This document shows positions 55,471-64,000 of a stretch of DNA of 64,000 nt, piece by piece. This DNA is from Ixodes scapularis (Eukaryota; Arthropoda; Arachnida; Ixodida; Ixodidae). Position numbers and translations under genes: made by a program. The notes under the pieces were generated by a model, which was not told the DNA's origin, searched no databases, and was given only the letters and a program-made list of their open reading frames with translations. The stretch's first letter is position 1, and every line of letters begins with the position of its first letter. The stretch lies in assembly GCF_016920785.2 (NCBI RefSeq), contig NW_024609884.1, forward strand, positions 83,388,722 to 83,452,721. Reading direction: 5' to 3'.

Positions 55471-57160
55471 AAGCACAGGTCTTCTCGTCACCCGCAGATA
55501 ACGTCATTGATGACGTTTCCCGCAGTCAAAGAAGACTAATGAAGCGTGCGCCTCTCGATGTGGGATGCGCCATGAGCCAAGAATGGCGACGAGTCGCCGG
55601 CATCCAATAGGAGCGCCCGCGGCACGATCAAATGATGGCGGTACTTGGATAAGTCAGGACATCCAGCGCTCTAACTACGTGCCAGTGCCGCTTCGGAAAC
55701 GTTAGGTGTTACCAAGCGGAGGGCATGAAGTCAGTCACGTAGCTTTCCCAAGGCATCCTTCCTTGTCGCCCGCCTCTTTTGTCATCCTTCCTCGCCGTAT
55801 TTCCCTTTCAAACATGAACCACACGTGCCCACTTAATGGTACATGGTTGCATCTCCGAACTGCGTGGCGCCAGCTTCTACCGTGGTTCTGTTCATGGTCG
55901 CGCCAGCCGACTGCGCCTGCTGCCTTTTATTTAATCGTGTAACAATAAATTATATTTTTTTTTTTACACTCCGTTACTATCGTGCAAGTGGATACAAGCG
56001 TTATAGCGATGTGCGTAACTTCATTCAGATTGAAAAATGTGTTTTGCACCGAAAGAAATTTAGATATACTCGCGAATTTTGACAGCGATTATTTTGTGCA
56101 CGCCCGTGCGAAATATTTTGAGGAGCGTTCACGCAATCGAGTTCACAATACGGTTGAGGGTGTTCTTAATATGCATCGCAACCAACATTGAACCATGCGG
56201 TTGAATTTGATTAGGGTGTTTTATTAATATGTATCGCGACCAACGTTGGATCAACTCAAATTGAAATGAGCCCGCGGATTTTTCGCTGGGACATCCCAGA
56301 TGACCATCGTTGGTTTGGCTTATAAAACCTACGATCTGAATAATTGCTTCGCTTTACCTTAGTCCAGAGCGAAGCCAACGCTACGGGCTGATGAAGCCAC
56401 TGAAGCAGCGCCAAGAGCGCGATCCGAAGGCACACCTGGCACGACTGTCCAAAATCATCAGTTTGAAGCGAACGAAACTCCACTTCGATGAAGTCCACCC
56501 ACTGTTGCCACAAGGGGCCGAAATCCATCGTTTGAGCAGCTCGGTATTTCTCAAAAATCTACGAGAACCGCTCATGTGAGCTGAGGTTAGTGCGAAGTTC
56601 AGGACGTCATCCACCAGGAGCGTGCCGGTGAACGAAACTCCCCGCGGAAGGTTGCTGGCGGCCGCTCACACTGCAAAGCCCCATCTTGGTCTCGGCAAGG
56701 CAACGCACTTCCGTCCACAGCCACACGCTCGTCACCCCACGCCTACTTCGAACGGCTCGGTTGTAACGCGCCACCACAACGCTGACAACGCAACCAACGG
56801 CAAAGCTCATAACCACGCCAGCCTCACGAATGCGGGAAATCATTTTTTTTTTTCTGTTCTGCGACACAGGGCGCACTCTCAACTTCAGTTGAGAGTGCGC
56901 CCTGTGTCTTCGTTTTCTTCGCTTCTCGGTCCGTGTTTTTTCGGCGCTTTCTACCCTTCGCAATGTACCAACTGGCCCATCTAAGCACATTATTGGCTTT
57001 CCCTTGCATGGTCAAGGCTATGGATGACGCAGTGCTATTCGACTAAAACCACTATTCGCACAGCCTTAATAAGACACGTTTCGCCGAACCAAACAAACAG
57101 TGAGTCCACACAACGCAAAGGTAAACAAAACAAGAGTCAAAGCCGGTAATAACTATACAA
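55471..57160. other. No supported gene
   Basis: Plus-strand frames at 56391-56579 and 56622-56984 and minus-strand frames over the same bases are open but show no domain I can name. A perfect hairpin lies at 56863-56908. Confidence 0.35.
56863..56908. repeat. Perfect hairpin, 21-bp arms
   Basis: GACACAGGGCGCACTCTCAA-C is followed after a 4-base TTCA loop by its exact inverse. Confidence 0.9.
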
Positions 57161-57164
57161 ATTA

Positions 57165-57347
57165 AGTCAACTTTGAGTGTTTTACGTGCCAAATCAACGA
57201 ATGGTATCTGGCACGCCCCAGCGGAGGACTGAGGATTAAGTTGCATAACCTGGGGATCTATTGGCGTGCAACCAAAATCTACGGCACCTTCTCCAATGTG
57301 ACCCCCGCCAGATTGCGGGACCATCGGCCAGAATTCGAACCTTCCGA
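57165..57347 (-). mobile_element. Tick-type SINE (TGTTTTACGTGCCAAA family)
   Basis: The plus strand opens GTTTTACGTGCCAAATCAAC and carries GGCACGCC, AACCTGGGGATCTATTGGCG and ATTGCGGGACCATCGGCC. These closely follow the layout of a SINE I recall as abundant in ixodid ticks (Ruka-like). Near the right border the minus strand has a B-box-like GGTTCGAATTC, so the Pol III head is on the right and the element is read leftwards. An AAAT-type simple repeat follows. The family name is from memory, not from a search. Confidence 0.75.

Positions 57348-57382
<35 letters not shown>
57348..57382. repeat. (AAAT)n microsatellite
   Basis: Eight to nine ATAA units joining the SINE and the MITE. Confidence 0.9.
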
Positions 57383-57393
57383 AGTTCGCTGCC

Positions 57394-57656
57394 CTAGAGA
57401 CGCTCTGCAGCAGCTGTGCATGGGCGCCACCATAACCGACCTTCAGTTTTTGTTTCCTCTTATAATGTTTACTTCCCTTCATGATTACCACAGCAGGACT
57501 AGGTTAGTGCCACTTTAGGTGCTACTGTTTCCTTCTCCACAGCATAGGCCACTGTGGAGTCTCGTCAACGCCCGCTTCAGTGGCTCGGCATCACAGTAAA
57601 ACAAGAGAAGGTCAGCAATGGCGGCACAATCTGGCGCGTGTTTAAAGCGTCTATAG
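57394..57656 (-). mobile_element. 263-bp MITE, TATAGACG family 1, copy 3
   Basis: Reverse complement of the 2951-3213 element with exactly the same length. The right end AAAGCGTCTATAG is intact; the left end is CTAGAGACGCTCT with substitutions. Internal words such as CATAACCGACCTTCAG and GAGAAGGTCAGCAATGGCGG match. Confidence 0.82.
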
Positions 57657-57689
57657 GATCCTGCTACACCTCAGAGATAAGAAGAGAGC

Positions 57690-58477
57690 CTTACCGCTGA
57701 ATTCCAGAAACCTCACTCCAACTACACTCAAACTGAAGGGCCCCTCCACTTCTTCGAGGAAGGCGCGAGGGCCGGCGCTGGCCAATCGCGACGGCGGCCA
57801 CTTCTTCGAGGAAGGCGCGAGGGCCGGCGCTGGCCAATCGCGACGGCGGATGCGCCGTCGCGATTGGCCAGCGCCGGCCCTCGCGCCTTCCTCGAAGAAG
57901 TGGAGGGGCCCTTCAGTTTGAGTGTAGTTGGAGTGAGGTTGGAGTGAGTGAGAAGTGGCCGCGACGGCGGCCACTTCTTCGAGGAAGGCGCGAGGGCCGG
58001 CGCTGGCCAATCGCGACGGCGGATGCGCCGTCGCGATTGGCCAGCGCCGGCCCTCGCGCCTTCCTCGAAGAAGTGGAGGGGCCCTTCAGTTTGAGTGTAG
58101 TTGGAGTGAGGTTGGAGTGAGTGAGAAGTGGCCGCGACGGCGGCCACTTCTTCGAGGAAGGCGCGAGGGCCGGCGCTGGCCAATCGCGACGGCGGATGCG
58201 CCGTCGCGATTGGCCAGCGCCGGCCCTCGCGCCTTCCTCGAAGAAGTGGAGGGGCCCTTCAGTTTGAGTGTAGTTGGAGTGAGGTTGGAGTGAGTGAGAA
58301 GTGGCCGCGACGGCGGCCACTTCTTCGAGGAAGGCGCGAGGGCCGGCGCTGGCCAATCGCGACGGCGGATGCGCCGTCGCGATTGGCCAGCGCCGGCCCT
58401 CGCGCCTTCCTCGAAGAAGTGGAGGGGCCCTTCAGTTTGAGTGTAGTTGGAGTGAGGTTTCTGAATTCGGCGGTAAG
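57690..58477. mobile_element. Foldback element: four 106-bp hairpins within terminal inverted repeats
   Basis: The outer ends are inverted (CTTACCGCTGAATTCCAGAA on the left, TTCTGAATTCGGCGGTAAG on the right) and the inversion runs on through AACCTCACTCCAACTACACT and the whole hairpin arm. Inside are four hairpins at 57798-57903, 57971-58076, 58144-58249 and 58317-58422. Each has 51-bp arms around a GATG loop, at an exact 173-bp period with 67-bp linkers. A further half-arm precedes the first. Each arm contains GGCCAATCGCG, so each hairpin presents two inverted CCAAT motifs. Long reading frames on both strands repeat a 57-58 residue peptide; these follow from the tandem repeat and are not taken as genes. 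Confidence 0.9.
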
Positions 58478-58499
58478 TGCTGAATTTTCCTGCGTCAGT

Positions 58500-58698
58500 C
58501 AGGGGCGACCGTAGGGCGCTGATTGGATACGAATGTGACGTCGTTGTTCGGCCGGAAGTCGTGTCCAATCAATGAGAAGCCGAGTCCCAGCCGAACGATG
58601 ACGTCCAATTCGTGTCCAATCCGCGTTCTACGGTGGTCTCTCTTAGTGGCGTAGGAAAATTGAGCACTTGGGATTTCTTATCTAGAAGGTGTTGAACC
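58500..58698 (+). promoter_or_regulatory. Candidate CCAAT/CRE promoter
   Basis: Within 100 bases there are four CCAAT boxes (inverted ATTGG at 58522; CCAAT at 58565, 58605 and 58616) and two TGACGTC elements (58536 and 58599), with no TATA box. This is the layout of a housekeeping promoter bound by NF-Y and CREB/ATF proteins. It is followed by a pyrimidine-rich TCTCTCTTAGTG and, at 58699, an ATG in fair Kozak context. The foldback element with CCAAT-bearing hairpins ends only 45 bases upstream. Function is inferred from motifs only. Confidence 0.45.
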
Positions 58699-58718
58699 AT
58701 GCCTGGCGTCATCTTCAT
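58699..58718 (+). CDS. Possible first coding exon (MPGVIF...)
   Basis: AACC-ATG-CC is a reasonable start context. After 20 coding bases (MPGVIF plus two bases) comes GTAAGTG, a strong splice-donor match. Read straight through, the frame meets TAA after seven codons, so it codes only if spliced. No downstream exon was identified. AATAAA at about 58903, followed by a GT-rich stretch, could end a short transcript. Support comes from position behind the candidate promoter, not from homology. Confidence 0.22.
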
Positions 58719-58740
58719 GTAAGTGTAAAACTTCCCCGCG

Positions 58741-58764
58741 TTTTTTTTTTTTTTTTTTTTTTTT
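58741..58764. repeat. Poly-T tract
   Basis: Uninterrupted T run of about 24, in the candidate intron. Confidence 0.88.
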
Positions 58765-59218
58765 GAGTGATGTTTTAATTTTGGTGCCGTCAGTTGTTTT
58801 GTTGGTTTGACCCGATCATTAGAGGTCCGGTGTCGTGTCTTTTGTGGAGAGAGGTGGAGTGAAGAAGGGTTCCCTTTCCTTCCTTCTTTCTGTCCTTAAT
58901 AAAGGTTTAGCTGTGTTTGAGACTTTCTCCTTCTCTTCCTTGTCGTCGTCTGTCAATACCTGAATCTCGGGTTCTTCACTAAAATGTAGAGCGATAGTAA
59001 ATTTATATCGAATTTCGCTGCGATGTTATTCGGTTTACACAAAACAGCACTTCTCTTTTTTTTTCTTTTTTACGCTTTTGCGATAAAGTTGTGGGGTCAC
59101 GTCAGTCCCGCGGCGCAAACTAGCCACGAACACAAGCGATCGAGTGAAGCACGTACGCGTGCAAAATGCATCATGACTAGCAGTGATATCCCTACACAGC
59201 CCCTAGGGGGGGCTACAA

Positions 59219-59303
59219 GCCCCCCCCCCCCCCTTTGTTTTTCTGAAGGCACCCCCTTAATTCGTAACGACTCCTCTATTCTCAATGCCCCCCCCCCCCC
59301 CCC
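59219..59303. repeat. Paired C tracts
   Basis: Two C runs of about 15 separated by about 55 bases, preceded by CCTAGGGGGGGC. The layout resembles the G/C-tract MITE at 52188 but without clear ends. Confidence 0.6.
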
Positions 59304-59651
59304 TAACAATTTAGACACCCCCTAATTTTAATTCCTGGCCGGAAACCCCTGATTTGACTAGAATGGCGGCCGCCAGAAACCCTTCTTATGGAATAGCGTG
59401 AGGATCTTATGGAATAGAGTAAGACAGAACTGCAGACACCGCGACATATGCGTACTATCAGCCTAAAGCTCCGCTTCACGAAGCGGAACTCGTCGCATTT
59501 GGGGCAAGCCTGACCCACCCACCCAAACTAATCAAAGTGTGCGACCGGCCTCTACCTCCACGCAACGTCATCACACACGAGCGGCACCAACTCAGCGACT
59601 GGGGCCGACGCCGAGCGTGACCAATCTGTGTTTGCGCTCCACCTCCCATCG

Positions 59652-59807
59652 ATGACGTCCAACTCGGAGTGCACGAGCTTCGATTCTTATTCCAGGTGGT
59701 GCTCGTCCGACACGGTGTCCCCTCCGGACGCCATGTCGCCGATTTCGGGGACGATCTCTCGTCGCGAGCTAATTGCGCCAGGTGCGGGCCCCATGAACCG
59801 GCACTGA
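59652..59807 (+). CDS. Candidate small Ser-rich ORF or first exon, unrecognised
   Basis: A 51-codon frame from ATG to TGA in a GC-rich region has a composition that reads like protein: Ser/Thr-rich N-terminus (MTSNSECTSFDSYSRW), then SSDTVSPPDAMSPISGT, then SRRELIAPGAG. GGTGCG after GCGCCA at about 59780 could be a splice donor (CAG|GTGCGG), which would make this a first exon. I do not recognise the family. Antisense frames over the same bases are longer but arginine/proline-rich, so this call rests on composition only. Confidence 0.3.
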   Translation: MTSNSECTSFDSYSRWCSSDTVSPPDAMSPISGTISRRELIAPGAGPMNRH

Positions 59808-62184
59808 CGCCGACGAAAGCGCCCAACGTTCCCCCGGCATCGCGTGGGACGCGGTCGAACGAGCGGCGCCGCTCGTCGTAATCGTGCCAACAACTCTGGT
59901 CCGGTCAAATTGCAACGACGCCGCCGTCCAACAACCCGAACGAAAAGCCCGTGGGTGCAGCCCGGCGTACGGACGGACGTTCCCTGAACTTTTTGTTTGA
60001 CGAGGAAGTCGACCGCGCTCTCCGCACCACGTATGGTACACCGATCGAGCGGCCCGGCCGAGAAATTAATTACCCGGCATTAAGTCATTTTTCTTATCAA
60101 AACTGAAGAATATTATTACCGTGCCGCCGGGCCGGACTCGGCGCCGCATTCGGGCGGTTACGCCATCCGCCGGCACCGCCCGTGCTCCTAGAGCATGCCC
60201 CTTCGCCTGCTTTGAACGTCTTAGAACAGGTGCGCTCGACGAGACGTCGGCCAACGAGCGCTTTCGCATTCCCCCCTCCCCCCGCACACACATAGTACGC
60301 CGGCTCGGGACGGACCAAGTTAGACACACAAAAGAAGCGCCGAGTAATTTGACGCCTTGTTTTCCGACTCGGAATCCCGGAGAGGGTCACGAACGCGCGC
60401 ACGGGCATATCCCAGATCTTAGTCTGTGGGAACGAGTGTGCCGACCTCGGTCGGAGGGTGAAAGGCTGCCGCCGGCATTCCTTGCGCAATCGAAGACGCT
60501 TTTAGCGGGCTGAAACAAGACGCAAAAAGTGAAAAAAGAAACAAAGTGAAAAAAGAAACAAACAAAAAACGAACCTCAGTTGCGCCTCAGCGGGTTCCCG
60601 AACTTGGGACGACGGACGGTGAAAACGGGTGCGGTCAGGAAAGGCAGAGCTCTGAGGAAAGGAGCCCGCGTCCGCTACAGTTCGAGCTTCGGACTCGAGG
60701 GTCGGACAGACGCGTTACAGCCCAAAATAAAGCAAAAAAAAAAAAAAAAAAAAGAAAGGCGAAGCGTTAAAACTAGGTTGCGGTGCTGCTTTCGATACTG
60801 CGCCGCACATTCTTGGCCACGCTACGCTCTCGCACTCCTTGCCTCGCTCGGGGAAGAGGCAGCGATAGGCCACGATAGGCGCCAGAGAAAACCAATTTCC
60901 TCTTTCCCGTATTTCCATCTGCTTTGACTGCCCCCGCGTTTCTTTTCTTTTCTTTTTTTTTTTATTTTTTTATTTTTTTCGCATCTGTTGTTTCTCACTC
61001 TGCGTGCGTATCGTCTATTTGGCACGGTACGATTTACGGCTATACCTCTCCGTATTTATCAACCCGATAAAACCGCACAATAAAAAAAACGAAAGATTCC
61101 GCTTGGCACCGTTTTCTAAGCACTGCGCCGAGCAAGTGGCGCAATCTTCCTCGCAAGCCCCCCCCCCCCCCCCTCGAGTCCCGAGCTCAGCGCTCCTGCT
61201 TACCCGAAAGCCAACCGGCAACGCGCAACACCCCCGATCACCCTTTTTTACCCCCTCCGTCGCTTCCGTACCTCAAACGCCGCCCTTTGGCGAACGTGTC
61301 CCCTTTCTGGACGCGGTAAATCACGGCCGGACGTTGGCGTCGAAGAAAGCCGCTATCTTGGCCACACATAGCAGCAGGGCCGAGGTCGTTCAACTTCCGA
61401 CGAGCGTTCGAGCCGGCGCTCAGCCAGCAAGCACTCCGGCGGGAAAACGACCCCACGAACGGTTCGGCAGCCGAAGCGGCTATGGGGCTCCGACTAAAGA
61501 CGCCCTGAACAATCCCAGCTAGAAGAAAAGGCCTGCTCATAACGTCATTGTTCGTGGATCCTCCGCCCCAAGCGGCAAACACTCCGAGGCACGGCGAGAC
61601 ACGCCGCAAAACTGTAAACGCGTCCGTCTTGGAGCGAGCTACGAGCGAGCTGGCGCAGTCGCACCCCTTGCGAGACGCGGCACGACGCGCCGGCGAGATG
61701 CTGACGCAAGCTCGGCGGCGCTACGTGGAGCCACTAGCGATGACGTATGCAGGGGAAAGGCCTGGTCTTCTAGCTGGTATTGCCCTGACCCAGTGGGACG
61801 TCCCGCGGCACTCCTCGCCCGGCCTTATCGCCGCGGTCAGCGGCTATTAAAGCAGAGCGCCCGTTCATTCAGGCCCTTCCGCGAAAACCATAAAAAGAAA
61901 ATAAACAAAAAAAATAATAGGCGGCGCAACAACTTGTGAAACCAAAAACCCCCCCAAAAAAAGAAAAAAAAAAAATGGCAGGCGATTGAATTTGAGACAG
62001 GGAAGGAAAAGGAAGTGTAACGAAAGGGCGACACCCACTGTCTCCGAAAGTGTGTTGTCCCTCATCTTTACCCCCCGAGTCTTCCTTTTCTTCCCCCATC
62101 ACAGGCGTTCGCAAGCTTGCCTGCGCGCTCAATCTTCCCTCAAACAGCCGAGATTTTTCGTATGTATCGTCACCATGTAGCAAG
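59808..62184. other. GC-rich sequence without a recognised gene
   Basis: 59800-60520 and 61120-61850 are GC- and CpG-rich with frames open on both strands; none has a nameable domain. A poly-A tract at 60727-60752 and a C tract at 61159-61174 separate them. CpG-island-like promoter sequence for a flanking gene is possible. Confidence 0.35.
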
Positions 62185-63257
62185 TTTATTGTTCAACAAG
62201 TCACTGCAATCGCACTAAAACGTCGTAGGATTAAAATGCGAGGACTATTAATAGAACGCACAAAAGAAAAATAAACGAACACACGCTAAAGACCAGCACA
62301 ATTCGTTCGTATATACAGTTAGTACCAGGAGCGTCAGCAAATAACGGCTGCTGAAAAACGGGACATGACATTGTACTTATGCATCAGGATACCGATACTA
62401 AGATAACTAGCCTGAAGATGCACGCATTATCGTCCAAGATATTGAGATACAGCTGGCACCCATCGCATTGAATGCGTTCACTTCGCGTGGCCGAAGTTGC
62501 AAACACGTAAAAAAAAGGAAAAAATGTGCAAAAGCGCTCGTTGAGGCCTGAATGGCCCTGAGCATTTCGGAAGTCCGCACCACCGCTACGCGCGCACGGC
62601 AAGACCACGTTCGCTGCTGCGCAAGAACATGCATGTGTATCATGCATGTATAAGCTAAGTTGCGAGGCATTTCTAAAACGTCTACGCCTGGTGTAAATAG
62701 AGTGCCCAAAAATATGTGTATGTATGTACAAATTCTGCATGGCTTAAAAGCAACCCTCTCCCAACGTTAACTTGTAAACCGCCCCAAACGACTATTGCAA
62801 ACGTCCCCAGAAATAGTGTCTCTTGGCACACAGGCTCACTCAACCACAAGGAGTTCGCGGAGCTCATAGAAAAATACGCCCCCAGTGCCAGCCGCTCTAG
62901 CGTTCTCCGGGGAGACTAGACAGAGGCTGAAAATCCAGAGCACTATGCCAAGCGAGAGCCACGAAACAAATGAAACCTGAGACTAGAATCACATTTCATG
63001 AGCCGACTCATCGATCGACACGTCCTCCGGCTAAAGCGCGCTACCAAAATGCAAACTACCTAGTTATGGCACTCTTGAACCAACCAATTGCACAATCCAC
63101 AGATGCAGTCTCGCCAGCGCAAATAGTATTTCCTACTCAATAAGTGTTCTTTAAGAAAGGGCACTGGGAGGCGAAGGAACCCACGATCTCAGTGACCCTG
63201 AGGGGACAAGTTCAAGGCGAGGACAGCCCCCACCAGCGACGCGCCTGCGGCAACTAG
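62185..63257 (-). other. Probable 3' untranslated region of the PP1 regulatory subunit gene
   Basis: No coding sequence is seen on the minus strand after the stop codon. The first clear AATAAA on that strand is at about 62185-62190 (TTTATT on plus), which would give a 3' UTR of about 1.1 kb. The end point is inferred. Confidence 0.4.
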
Positions 63258-64000
63258 TCACCAATAGGGGCCCTCCGTCACCAAGTTCTTCCAACTGGCA
63301 AATTCTGTCCACGAGTGCACATCCGCCTTGATGGCTTCGGTAACCCGGCGCACGGCACACGGATTCTTCTTGGCCGTCGACACTATCCGGTAGTTCTTGC
63401 CACCGTTGCTGTCCCAGTGTTCCTCCCCGTCGTGCCTGTAACACACGCAGAACTCCACGACGCCCGCAGAGTCCGCCGTCACGGGAATGGGCACAGAAAA
63501 GGCGAACGTGTCGAACATGTTGCTCAGGTGGCCGTTGGGCACAAAGCTGGCCTCACAGTCCTGCATGGTCCGCCACGAGTCGAAGGTCAACCGGACGAAT
63601 ACGTGCTTCTCGAACGTCACATTCTTCACCTTGATGGTGCCCGTTATGAGGTTTGGGTTCTTGACGATCACGTTCTCCAGAGAGATGAAGTTGGTCTCCA
63701 GCTTCTGGCGGAACTCGAGGTAGTCCGACGCCGGCTGCGTAAACGAGGGCTCCCAGAGCGGCGCGTCCGCCTCCAGCCGCATGTCCTTGGTAATCTGGGC
63801 AAGGAACTCGTCCGTCCACCGGGGCGGACAGTCGGACGGCTCGTGCATCACCCGCACCTGGGTAAGCGAGTAGCCCTTGTCATCGGCGAACGAGACGCGC
63901 CGCTTGGCCCGGTTCGGAGACGTCGGACTCGTGGGCTCGCTCTGGACCTGCTCGTCCTTGGGAGACATGCAGGGCTTGATGGGGGGCACGTTGGTCGACG
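63258..64000 (-). CDS. Protein phosphatase 1 regulatory subunit 3 (glycogen-targeting), 5' end outside window
   Basis: These proteins tether the PP1 catalytic subunit to glycogen and to glycogen synthase or phosphorylase, promoting glycogen synthesis in the cytosol. At least 247 residues are in the window. The PP1-docking RVxF motif is present as KRRVSFADDKG about 31-34 residues after the first proline pair. A CBM21 carbohydrate-binding domain fills the C-terminal half: FISLENVIV, then GTIKVKNVTFEKHVFVR-TFDSW, then FAFSVPIP, and the substrate-enzyme motif HWDSNGGKNY (WxNxGxNY class). The preceding PPIKPCMS resembles the K-x-C/S-L segment seen before RVxF in vertebrate R3B/R3C-type members. 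The frame stays open to the window edge and no ATG is present before an internal Met at 63968, so the start lies upstream or in another exon. The stop is TGA at 63258-63260. There is no intron within this segment. Which of the R3 paralogues it corresponds to cannot be decided here. Confidence 0.95.
   Translation of the reverse strand, partial: STNVPPIKPCMSPKDEQVQSEPTSPTSPNRAKRRVSFADDKGYSLTQVRVMHEPSDCPPRWTDEFLAQITKDMRLEADAPLWEPSFTQPASDYLEFRQKLETNFISLENVIVKNPNLITGTIKVKNVTFEKHVFVRLTFDSWRTMQDCEASFVPNGHLSNMFDTFAFSVPIPVTADSAGVVEFCVCYRHDGEEHWDSNGGKNYRIVSTAKKNPCAVRRVTEAIKADVHSWTEFASWKNLVTEGPYW

Noticed and set aside
56391..56984. Two consecutive plus-strand frames with protein-like composition
   Set aside because: No domain could be named, the frame is broken by a stop between them, and the minus strand is equally open. 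Not enough to call a gene.
57651..58568. Long overlapping open frames on both strands encoding a repeated 57-58 residue peptide
   Set aside because: They run through the hairpin array and repeat every 173 bp with frame shifts; both strands are open because the unit is GC-rich and palindromic. This is repeat translation, not a gene.

Overview
This is an animal nuclear genome window, most likely from a hard tick (Ixodida). The grounds are the gene content (a glycogen-targeting PP1 subunit, eukaryotic splice-site context, a Pol III tRNA-Ser gene) and the repeats. The repeats include the tick-type SINE motif TGTTTTACGTGCCAAA at about 57.2 kb, a tRNA-headed SINE, short TIR elements and a Penelope-like remnant. 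There is no sign of bacterial, organellar or viral coding sequence. The tick assignment is inferred from repeat style, not from a search.

Only two genes are well supported. One is a tRNA-Ser(AGA) at 6.8-6.9 kb on the minus strand with a T-run terminator. The other, at the right edge on the minus strand, is the last coding segment of a protein phosphatase 1 regulatory subunit 3 (glycogen-targeting) protein, with an RVSF motif and a CBM21 domain; its 5' end lies outside the window. Weaker coding candidates are a THAP-domain exon at 20.6 kb inside a TTAA-flanked transposon, an unrecognised ORF inside a 2.5 kb transposon at 44.2-46.7 kb, a possible terminal exon at 48.75-48.95 kb, a Ser-rich ORF at 59.65 kb, and a tiny possible first exon at 58.7 kb behind a CCAAT/CRE-rich candidate promoter.

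Layout: 0.3-1.8 kb is a hAT element nested in an older repeat. 2.4-3.6 kb is a TIR element carrying a nested MITE. 4-6.6 kb is unannotated and partly GC-rich. 6.7-7.7 kb holds the tRNA gene and a tRNA-like SINE head. 9.3-9.9 kb is a Penelope-like GIY-YIG remnant. 10.6-14.3 kb holds dispersed repeats and MITEs. 16.6-17.7 kb is a GC-rich island. 18.5-21.9 kb has two TTAA-flanked elements with a SINE between them. 23.6-34.2 kb is mostly intergenic with motif-rich minisatellites at 23.7 and 33.9-34.2 kb. 35.7-36.7 kb is a nested TIR element. 40-43 kb holds palindromes and small TIR elements. 44.2-46.7 kb is an AT-flanked transposon. 46.86-47.4 kb is a triple hairpin followed by a 51-bp array. 49-50.8 kb holds TIR and hAT-like repeats. 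57.2-58.5 kb is a SINE, a MITE and a four-hairpin foldback element. 58.5-62 kb holds the candidate promoter and GC-rich sequence, followed by the PP1 subunit.

The most striking feature of the window is the number of near-perfect inverted repeats, above all the foldback element at 57.69-58.48 kb (four 106-bp hairpins at an exact 173-bp period, each with inward CCAAT motifs). It lies next to a candidate promoter that has its own four CCAAT boxes. The tandem triple hairpin at 46.86-46.97 kb and the alternating-period palindromic minisatellite at 33.9-34.2 kb are also unusual.
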